Shown here: one piece after another, positions 54,101-64,000 of the stretch
Layout of the letters: every line of letters starts with the position of its first letter
Numbering within the stretch: position 1 is the first letter of the stretch
DNA from: Whitmania pigra
Lineage: Eukaryota; Annelida; Clitellata; Hirudinida; Haemopidae
DNA: 64,000 bases
NCBI GenBank assembly: GCA_021613335.1
Contig: JAJTWR010000281.1
Coordinates: 62,001-126,000, forward strand
Direction of reading: 5' to 3'
Program-made: the position numbers and the translations under genes
Notes under the pieces: generated by a model
The model's input: only the letters and a program-made list of their open reading frames with translations
Database searches by the model: none
What the model was told of the DNA's origin: nothing

Positions 54101-57100
54101 CTTTGGTCCAGCCATTTAATGGATTGCTCATTCATTAGTTACTTTATTTCATGTAAATCTTAATTTTATGAAATGAAATAAATATTGCTAAACCAATCAC
54201 AAATGCTTAATAAAAATAAATTGATGCTTGAATAGCCTCAATATCCTTTCTAATGGATCATGATTTTGCTGAAAAACCTTCTATCTTGCTTTCATTCTTT
54301 GTATGTTATTGAAAATAATAATAATATTCAGTTACCTGGTATCATTAAGTTAAGGAGACTCTCCTTGCCAATGTTGCTGATGGCAGAATAGGAATGAACC
54401 AAAGATTCCCCTTTTGTGGGATCAGGATTGACTTCACCTTCTCCAACAACATCCAACAAAAATGGACTTCCTAGAAATATTTGAGAATAACAATAACAAT
54501 TTTATTTGATTAAACTTAACTTTTTCAAAACCAAAATAGAGTAAATATTATCGGTATAGGGTATATATAATATAGTATATCATAGATTAAATATTATATC
54601 TATTACAAAACTTTGTCTTTAAAATGTGCAAATCTCAATCCAATTCCAACCAATGACATGTTCAGAAGAAAAGAGGATGGTGAGCACATAGGTGCCAGGT
54701 TGATATGGAGTGAAGTGGATTTTACAAACTCCATCCTTGTCTTCCACGCATTCCATGTCCACTTTGCTCGGCCCATCCATGCTGAGATTTAATCCGCCTA
54801 TTCCTTTTGCAATGAGGTTATAAACATATGTTTGGTAATAAAGTAAATTTTTAATATTTATTAATCTTATTATTATTGTTAAATGTTCTTTTTTTCTAAT
54901 ATATATAAGAAAGAATCGTAAAGATATTAAAGTTTGTAAAAGCTTAAAGACAAACAGTACCTGCTTTCTTGTAGTCGATGAAGAACTCATTTGGTGATCT
55001 TGTTTTGGGGCTTTTGAGGCCACTGCCATAAACTTTGACAGTGTCAACATTTGAACATTGACTCGAAGAAACAAACTTTTTAATTGGAGATCCCCTAATT
55101 GGAGCACCATTTCTGAACACCTCAAATGAATAGTTGCCAGGTTCCTTGGCATCAAAAATGACTCCTGGTAAGAAAAAACATAATTTTAAAAAAAATGTCA
55201 TTAAAAAATTTATTCAACGTCAATTTAATCCTAATTCATTTTGATTAAAATTAAAAAGACAGAAGTTTATCGTTATGCAATAAACAATATTATTGTGCAG
55301 TTCAACTAGCCTAGTTTATGCCCTTCCAATATTCTCAGCATGGCAGTATTGCTTGAACCTGAGGGAGTGTGGACGACACAGGTCATCCTCGAAAGGTCAC
55401 TGGCAGAAGCATCAATGCCCAAGTTCAAGGGTTCAGCGTGATTCGATCCAATTGTCATTTGCGCCAGGGTCAAGTCCTTAACTGTTGGACACAAATTCCT
55501 TGGGTGAGTGATCAATTAAAAATATTTATTGCTTTTCAGAGATTATAAATAATTTCCATTATAAATATTTTTATAAATATGTTCAGTAAGCTTACTATTA
55601 ATTAATATTATTTATCACAAACTAAGTAAGTAATGTTGGTGCTCCATTGTAACTGCAATATTTAACAATGCAGCCTTGAATAACATTCAATATTGGTTCA
55701 AAATTGAGTTAAAATATGTTAGCTTACACAGAGGAAGTATTTTGGCAGTAAACGGTGACCCGCCAATATGTTGATGAGAATGAAGGATTGAAATCACGTA
55801 ATCCCCTGGCAGTGTCGGCTTGTAATAAACGTTTACTGAGTTATTTCCAGCATCTTCCAAGTCTATGTGTACTTTTGATGGACCTTCTATTGCTATGGCC
55901 ATGTCGCCTGATATATAGATAGTCAACAACTTGTGAGTGCAACAGTAATCACTTTAAACTCTCTTTATCCAGGAAATATGCTTAATTAATAAACAAACCT
56001 TAATTAATCTTAACCTCTGCCAACATTCTCACAAGTTAATAATCTAATGGTAAACTAAGATGTCTAACCACGATTTTCAACGAGAACCTAACAAGTAGAA
56101 TAAGTTAATTATCTTTGATTTTAATGAGCTAACGTTGCTTTTAATCAACATTTAAAAGAATGAAACTACATCTAAGTAGTGCCAAAATTGCCATGAAATA
56201 TTTAACTCACTGAAATCAGAGTCACTAAAAGCAACGTTGAAACTGCTCATGGAATTGCAAATCCCGGTTGTAAGACCAGGACCAGTGGCTTTTATTTTTC
56301 CAGTCATGCTGGAAGGATCCACCTGGAAATGAAGGGGTGAAAATCCTTCCACCGGATTACCATTCCACATGACGTTCAGAAAGTGGTGACCCCCCTGAGT
56401 AGGGAGGTATTTAATGGTTACGGTGCCATCTGGGTTGTTCACCACCTCTGGTGCATCATTGGAGCCACTTGGAGTAGTTACTTCAGCTGTCAATAAGCAA
56501 CAAATTTGTCAACTTCTCATTCTATGATGCAAATAAACTGTTGAATTGAATTCTTCTAAAATTAACTAAATTAGTAAAATGACTTAAAATAATTCTTTAA
56601 CCTTCTGAATTCTTCTAAAATTAAGTAAATTAAAAAAATGATATAAAATAATCTTTTAACCTTTCAGGAAGCCAAAGACAGGTCCCATGGGAAGATTGAA
56701 GAAAAAGTGCCTGAAAGCAATTCCATTCACCGCATCCAAACTGTCAAAGCCATTGGCAAAAACCTGAGATTTTGATTTCATCTGAATAAAAATATTTGTC
56801 AGATTAACAACATAAAGTTATGTAAAGTGACTGTAAACTCCTACAACCTCATTCTCCCATTCTTCATAAGTTTTTCTTGATACAGCCTAAAAATAAGCAG
56901 ATTAGCCTATTTAATGGACAATAATAATGATTCTTTTTAACCAGCAATGGTTTAATGATAAACCTCATGCTATCACTTAGTTAGAAACTAAACAAAATAA
57001 CATTTGAAAAAAGAAATTCAAAAACCCACTTCTTGTTGGAAACTGCCACCTGGCACCTCCCTCCCTCCAAAGAATATTCTGACATGGTATGTCCCAACTT

Positions 57101-60100
57101 CGCTCGGAAGGTAAACCACTTCAGATCCTTCGCCGTTCTCCGACATGTGAACCGGAACTCTTCCGAGTTCATCACTTTCCACGGTGCACTTTAATCTGCC
57201 AACACCTGCACCGACACGAGAAAGTGGGATTCTGACCTCCCTTCCAATCAGCACCTTTGAATCATTGCCACCTATTAATAGATTAGAAATATTAGATAAT
57301 TAGAAATTTATCAGAGCTACTTCATACAGAAGATCGATCAAAAACAAATAACATTTTACCAGAAAATTATAACATTAAATATTATTTTAAAAAAGGTAAA
57401 AAATAAAAATAATTAATTCCTATAAATAATTTGTACATAAAAGTAAAATTATTTTGTAATTTAAGCATAGGTTTGGAATAACTGACAATACTAAATTAAA
57501 TCCAAATTTTCAATTGCCTTCAAACTCTTGTTTGCATCTTTTGGACCAAAAACATCGAAGCTTCAGCATTACTGCTACTCACCCAATATTTTAACTTTGG
57601 AGGCTTCACCAGAAGGCACAACAGCCACCCTCACTGGGGAGGCAGAAACTTCATCACCTCCATAAAAAATCTTCGTGAGACAATGTCCGACATCATCCGG
57701 TTGAAACTTGACTTTAAAAATTCCATTTCCCTCTTTTGAGATGTCATGCTTTAGAGGACAACCCAAGTGATCCTTAAAATTTAAGCAGGAATTTGTAGAA
57801 ATTATAATTTTAAATACGTAAAATTTCAAATGTTAATCCAATGCCAATTATACAAAAGAGAGATGATAACAATACTGTGAAGTTATTGAATAAAATAAAA
57901 ATTAATTGCATTAATTGCATTCACCTCAATTTTCACCAGCAGTTCAGCTTCTCCAGCTTCAGAAGCATCTACCTGGAATGTTGTTTCCATGGAGGCAGGT
58001 ACATTTCCACTCACACCAGCTCCACTTATGAGAACTTTTGAAGCATCAAAACTTGAATGGACTTGAACTTTGCTAAAAACATTTTAGAGAAATTGCTGAG
58101 ATTTTTCAAAATTGTTTTTAGTCATATAAAAATTCTTAGTAATTATTATGTGACCATGGCATAACTCTCACCAAAAACTTTCTTATGATTCTCAAAGAGC
58201 ATCTTAAATACCACTATGTGATTCTTAACACAAACAAAGAAGAAATATCATTTAATGGAGAAAAATAACTTTTAAATTTGTCAAATATTAAATTTTAACT
58301 AGATTTTTTAACAATTCTTTATTTAAATCAAATAAATTGATGAAATCGATTAACAAATACAAACCTTGTCCTCACTTTTTCTCCCCCATACCAAACTTCA
58401 ATTGAATACAATCCTTCACTAAGAGGCAAAAAGCAGATGCCATGAATCCCATCATCATCAGAATCCACTGGCAGTTCTTTGGAAGCTCCTAAACAAAATT
58501 CAAGATTTAATCAAAATCACATAATTTGTATTCATTAAAATTTATGAAGGTTTTTCTACCAAGGGGATCAAAAGCGAGAACTTTCAAATCTGATTGGCCA
58601 GCAAATCTGGTATCGATCTTGAACTTTGACTCGTAACCTTTCTTGGCAAAAATCCTCTCCAGATCATCGAATCTTATTTTTGATGGGTCGATGTCATCCT
58701 TTATTTCCACCTTAAAAGGACTATCTGGAAAGTTTAAAAAATTGTTAAACATTAAAAAAATAAAATAATAATTAAAATTAAATTTTTTCTAACGTTTTCT
58801 TTTAAACTTGACAATTTAAACAATTTAAACATTTTAACAATATGCATTCAAAAAGTTCCTAAAGAAACACTTTAGTTAAGTGAGAATCTAAAATTATTGT
58901 AATGTAAGAACATCACAATACCTGGAACATGACTCTCTCCATACAGCACAGAAACTTCATAGAGCCCCCTAACATTTGGGAGATATTCAACCCTGTGAGT
59001 CCCATCCCCGTTGTCTCTGCAAGTCACCCTGGCCTCCTTTGGTCCAACAAGAGAGACCTTTAAGCTGCCCATTCCAGCACCTTTTGTTTGAACCTCAAAT
59101 GTTTGAAGCTTGTTGCTGGTGCCAGACTTTATACCTTTAATGAATCATGCATATATAATGAAGTACTTTATAATGTTTACTTTCTTTAATTAGTTTGGAT
59201 ATATAAATCTTAATTTGAAATAAATTCATGTCAATCATCATCATCATCATCAATCCATAACCAGGAGTTTTTTTTTATTTAAAATAAATGTGGCTACAAA
59301 TTGATTTCCTTGAAAAACATCTTTCAAATCAAACCTGGCCCTCGAACTTTGACTCTAGAAGGGTCGCATCCAACCTTTCCAAGGATGACTTGAGGAACAT
59401 CATTGATGGGCAATTCGTTGCAGAGAATCACAATTTCATGGAGGCCTTAATGAATTTATTAATCAACTTTATTGCCTGATATTTTAATCATGATTATAAT
59501 TAGTAGTTTTAGAAATAGTTGCATCATAAGGATTACCCATTTGATAAGACAGCATGAAGTATAAATGTAATGAATATTGTTTTGTGATCACTGCACCAAT
59601 TATTGAAGTTTTTGTGATTTCAATATTTTTAAAGATGAATTATGCTTAAAAAATGTCGTTTCAGAGCAAAAATTAGTTCAAGATACATTTGGATCAGGAA
59701 AGTGAAACAACATTTTTTCAATCCAAAACACTAATAGGTAAAGTATTATTTAAATATAAATAAACTAAATATTCTTTCCATAACATTTATTAATTCAGAT
59801 CAATTAAAATTAATTATATGTTCTTATTTAAAACCTGGCACTTTTTTGTACCTTCTTCGTGCATCGTTAAGGTGCCACTGTAAGTTCCATCATGGTTGTC
59901 ATGGAGAGGAATATTCTCCACTTTTCCTGAGGGAGTTGTTGCTAATGCTTTCATGTTTTCAATTCCATCAACATCCTTTGCATCAATAACAAACTCCATT
60001 GGAGAATCAAGAAAATTGTCTGAAAATTGAAACAATTTCAATTACTCAAAACATAAATATTAAAAAATCAAAGAATGTGTGAGAAAAAAACGAGTTTAAA

Positions 60101-63100
60101 ATCATGCTTGATATTTGTGTGAGTTCATCTAAACATTAAACACCACTTTGCATAACCAGTGCACATCCAAATAATTGAGATTATCAGTCAAGAATGGGCA
60201 AGTTAAAAAAACTGAATAGAAGTAAAAATGTTGAGTAGAAGCTCAACTCCGCATCATCAAGAAACTGCTTTGACACCAAAAATAATTAAAATAATAATTG
60301 CTAACGTCAGGCTTAATTAATGCAGCCGGTATGTCATGCAAAACATCAATAAGTGCTAACGATTTTCAAGTCCCCTGAGATGAATTTTAGAGACATCGAC
60401 CGAAGGCTTCACGTTGATGAGGAACGGACTCAAAGGAATTTCTTGGTCAGCAAAGTACACTTTCCCTTCGATGACGCCAGCACGAGTTGGTTTGAAACTG
60501 ACTTTGAAGGAGCTCAGTCCATATTCCTCCGTTTCCATTGGAACGTCCATACCACGATCATCACTCAACATTATGGCTACATCCCCTGAAACATTGCATA
60601 GATCAAGATCAGTTAGTTTTTAAAGCAATTAAATCATCTCAACATCTCCATCCTGTGATAATGGAATGGTAAAATTGTCATGTTAGAAAGCAAGGTTTTG
60701 GAATAATGTTCGACAAAAATGGCTTCACATCCTGGTTCAAAGCAATTCATAATTAAACTATGTTGTAAAATCCTTAATTATAATAATCTTTAAAGAAATA
60801 AAATTGTAATACTTTCTGGAGTGAACATTAACAAATTCTAAGCAAAACATCTGTGACATCACCTGGACCAGCCTTGGAGCAATCGACAAGCAGGTAAGTC
60901 GTCTCCAAAGTAAAAACTTTGTTTTCCAAGGCAGGACCTTGAAGGATAACCTTGCTTGGATCTGAAGGATCGCTAACATTGAACTGAAAACACATTAAAA
61001 ACTTAGTCATTCAAGAAATGTTATTATTTAAAATTATTCTTTTAAAATACAAAATTGAGAAAAAACTAAAATAACCCATAATTCTTCATCATTGTTTTTA
61101 ATATTTAATATTTCAGTGCTAATAATATTAAGGCTCTATTATTTTACAATTGGAACCATTTATATATGTTATGTACATAGCATTATTATTATTATTATTA
61201 TAATTATTACCGATGTATTGTTAAATAATCAAATCATCAATAAATATTTGTAAACATCAAAATATTTTAAACCTTGAAGGGACACCCAGGCACCATTACT
61301 CCACCATAAGACACAAGGAGACAATGTCGTACTGCTTCTTCGGGGATAACTTCATATTCTGCAACATGGATTTTTACTTAATTTTTTGTTTGTGTGCCGT
61401 CTCTAACATCTCATCTTGTTTGTAAACATTAAAAAAGAAAAATTTCAATCCTAACTATTGATGTCATTCCTGTTTTCCAGTGCAAAAACCTCAACTGGAT
61501 TCCCTTTAGAATCTCTGATGGAGGTTTCCAGAACAGCTCTGCCAGCACCATTCGAGTTTATCTCGAAATGAGAAGGAGCACCAATGATTAAAGCTTTTCC
61601 TGTCGTCAGGGGACCTTTTACTTTCACCTGTGAAATATTTTACGTTAATTCGATAAAAAATTTCTAATGTTAAAATAATATATTTCTAAAACGCATAACA
61701 ATAATGCATTAATAATTTAAGTTAGCACGATCTGATAAACATGTTTGGCAATTGGTGCAAAGAGTTTGCTAGGTTGTGCCTGTGAATGACTTTTTCATGT
61801 CTTATTATATGTCTAAGAAAGTATATTAAAAATGCAATATCTAATTACAGGTAGCTAAGATAGCTTATGGTTCCTGCCAATGTCCTGGGTCAAAGTAATG
61901 GCATGAGAACTTTGATAAAATATTATCAGCTTCTCAAAAAACCTTAGAGGGATCAAAGAATTCTGAAGGTGGCTCAGATATGGTGGCAATAAATGGTGAA
62001 TCACTGATGTCCTCATCATTGCAGAGAATGTGAACTGCATACTCCCCTGAGTGGATTGGGTGGTAGGTGATGAGAGCTGATCCATCCTCATTATCCAAGC
62101 AATCAATTTCAGCCTTTGAGGGGCCTTCAATGGAAAATGCTGAAACAGGATCATAAAATATGTGAGCTGTAATTGAAGCCAATTAATCAAACATCGCTTA
62201 AAATTTTAATGAATTTTAACTTACATTAAACTACAACTTTACATTACAATAAGGTTTAAAAGGAAGGTTAGTGAATCATAAGTGTCCCTTCAATTTACAA
62301 AAATCTGTCGAACAGAAGTAAATAACATCGTCTCATACTTTGAGCGAGCAATGTATTTGTAGCGATGTATAAGAAAATTCATCAGAGCCCATCAAAACAT
62401 CCCGGCTTATGTAAACAAAATATGCAAACATGTCCACCCACAGATAAGGAAGCAAGCCTGTGTTTAATTAAGTTCATTAACTTTTCAAAGAATGAGTACA
62501 ATGAGTTCAAGCAATTTCCCTGCCTTCACAAATGAATGTCAAACATCTGGATTACATTCTAATAAAAATAACATGTGGGTATTATTAAATGGTTAATAAT
62601 TCAAATAAAATCCAACAATTTCTAAATAGTTCAGATAAATTGGGCATTAATCTGGACAATAAACTATTAAGATGATGTCAGTTAAACCAATGATGCTTAA
62701 ATAAAATAAAACCTCAGCAAAATTTCTAATTTCCCTCTTACATCAGCCCTTGTCCTAGATGTCTAAACATTCAAACATCCATCAAAGTCCAATAATCTGC
62801 TTGGCAAACAAGACAAAACCAGAGAACACTTATGTTATCGTGCAATAGAACATCTGAAGATCTTGCGACAACAAATAAATTATTATTAATATGATTTGTC
62901 TCTAAATCCCTCAAAAATGCTGCAAGATCTTTTTTTTATAAATAATCCCTTACATTGAACATTAACAACGCTTTAATAATAAATAAATAACTAATGAAAC
63001 ACATTAATAATAAATAATAAAATAAAAAAAAATAGATTCATTTTGGGTATAATACATTCTTCATTATTCAGAGAAACAAATCATGCTAACCCAGAGAACC

Positions 63101-64000
63101 ACTATCTCCATTGGTCTCGAGGCAAAAGGATGCCGGATACCCAACAATTCCACCACTCAATCCAGGTCCATAAGCTTTCACAGAACAAGATGTAGCTTCC
63201 TTAACTTCAACAATGTAAGGACTTTTGTTAATGTGTCTGTCTCTGCAAGTCACTGAGATGTTGTAGATGCCTGGCTTCAAGGGTATGTATTCACACACAT
63301 GTTCTGTTTCTGAGACCTGAAAGATATAACCAACTTGCACAATGATTTACCATTATTAGCAGCTGGATTATTGATTAATTTAATTAACTTAATTAAATAA
63401 AACCTTGCAACTTAGAGAAACCAAACAAAAGGAAACATTTAATATTTATGCCTCATGAATAATTAAGTATTAAAAGGATTCATACTTTACTTAGGTTAGA
63501 CATATGTTTTGTCCCATTTCCGCCTACTATTTCCACCTTCAGGTCACGACATCCGTCTGGAGTGAGAATTTTGAACTGAACTCGACTGCCAGCCCTAAGT
63601 CCCGTCTTTTGGACACCTCTTCCAGTCACTGACCATTTGGAAGGATCAAAATCTGAAACATTTCATTTAACATTCTCAAAAGCCATCAAATTCTTTCCCT
63701 GTTAAATGCAGATCAGATCAAAGAATTAAGCAACAATGGGGCAAATTGTTCAGAAAAGTATGAATTACTTGGAGCAATGCCAACAGAAAATGAAGCATTT
63801 GAGATAGGATGACCAGCACATTTTATGTCCACAGAGTGAACTCCTTCAATCAATGGAATGTAACTGACAAGAAATTCTTCATCCGAAATCCTCACAATTT
63901 TTGGTTTAACTAAACCCTGGTTGCCATTTGGATCGGTTATAATGACATTTATGTCATCTGGCTTGACATCTGTCAAAAACATCAAGCCGACGTACTGATA
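51176..64000 (-). CDS. FLN: Filamin, C-terminal part (N-terminus outside window)
   Basis: Actin-crosslinking scaffold built of filamin-type Ig repeats. Thirty-three exons in transcript order: 63969-63769, 63652-63486, 63316-63091, 62139-61943, 61627-61456, 61358-61273, 60983-60863, 60585-60361, 60019-59852, 59445-59335, 59134-58922, 58724-58560, 58488-58365, 58072-57925, 57772-57583, 57271-57030, 56886-56848, 56781-56661, 56486-56211, 55907-55728, 55481-55311, 55164-54961, 54803-54651, 54470-54336, 53972-53802, 53576-53469, 53403-53266, 53080-52962, 52844-52724, 52524-52354, 52278-52060, 51948-51745, 51366-51176. They total 5477 bases, all in phase, about 1824 residues and roughly 18-19 repeats. 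Repeat marks recur: [31 protein letters not shown]. The last repeat ends [20 protein letters not shown] then Ser and stop, like the C-terminal dimerisation repeat of other filamins. No long hinge is evident. The CH-domain actin-binding head must lie past 64000. Confidence 0.93.
51413..51593 (-). mobile_element. SINE in the last filamin intron
   Basis: Near full length; on the minus strand it runs from GGTTGGCCAAATGGGTTAGG through AACCCAGCCTGCACTGTC and CCCTTGGGAAGGAGTGCTAT to GGCGCTATACAAATGAAG. It lies in sense with the filamin gene, 47 bp upstream of the last exon (51366). Confidence 0.9.
56848..56886 (-). CDS. FLN: 39-bp filamin microexon
   Basis: Encodes [13 protein letters not shown] between TTTAG and GTTGTAG borders, phase 0 on both sides, so it can be skipped without a frameshift. 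It links the end of one repeat (GGSFQQE) to an odd domain start ([12 protein letters not shown]...). Confidence 0.7.

Overview
This is an intron-rich, AT-rich animal nuclear segment. Short exons with GT..AG borders, tRNA-derived SINEs, hAT DNA transposon relics and long trinucleotide microsatellites all point to a metazoan. The gene set and intron sizes suggest a non-vertebrate, probably a marine bilaterian, but the species cannot be named from the sequence. Most lines of a six-frame view here are exon fragments or microsatellite artefacts. I rebuilt the genes by matching splice sites, phases and family motifs. Four gene models (ELAPOR-like, USP30-like, AGFG-like, PTTG1IP-like) give a total coding length divisible by three with every junction in phase, and the 33 filamin exons are also all in phase.

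Region 1, about 1-27.4 kb: one large + strand gene for a three-Ig-domain, lachesin/IgLON-type surface protein. Two different signal-peptide first exons (6861-7005 and 16175-16226) end in the same phase and can both splice to the first Ig exon at 18605. The second lies behind a good TATA box. The very long introns hold GAT and ATT microsatellites, a 22-bp tandem array lying at a 3' splice site, and a pyrimidine-rich minisatellite. The C-terminal exon is uncertain.

Region 2, 27.4-35.8 kb: a complete 21-exon ELAPOR (KIAA1324/EIG121) type I membrane protein gene of about 1085 residues on the + strand. It converges on a 7-exon membrane-anchored ubiquitin-specific protease gene on the - strand (36.6-39.4 kb; about 657 residues; USP30-like but with several predicted N-terminal membrane segments).

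Region 3, 39.4-42.3 kb: the divergent intergenic gap between the protease gene and an AGFG (ArfGAP with FG repeats) gene. It is filled with hAT relics, one with clear 8-bp target duplications, and a tRNA-like sequence. AGFG (42.3-45.4 kb, 8 exons, 522 residues, ending in NPFL) is complete. A small PTTG1IP-like membrane protein gene follows on the - strand (46.5-47.7 kb).

Region 4, 48.6-50.4 kb: a larger, nested, decayed hAT element of the same family as the small one. Region 5, 51.0-64 kb: the C-terminal 33 exons of a filamin gene on the - strand (about 1824 residues of Ig-like repeats up to the stop codon). The actin-binding N-terminus lies beyond the window. One filamin intron appears to use a GC donor, and a 39-bp microexon sits at the start of an unusual repeat.

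A single tRNA-derived SINE family recurs six times, in introns of the Ig, ELAPOR, protease, AGFG and filamin genes, so it is the main dispersed repeat of this genome segment. I found no RNA genes beyond tRNA-like repeats, no CRISPR, and no clear new multi-gene system. The most interesting signals are the alternative signal exons, the branchpoint-like tandem array, the SINE abutting an ELAPOR splice acceptor, and the multi-pass deubiquitinase.
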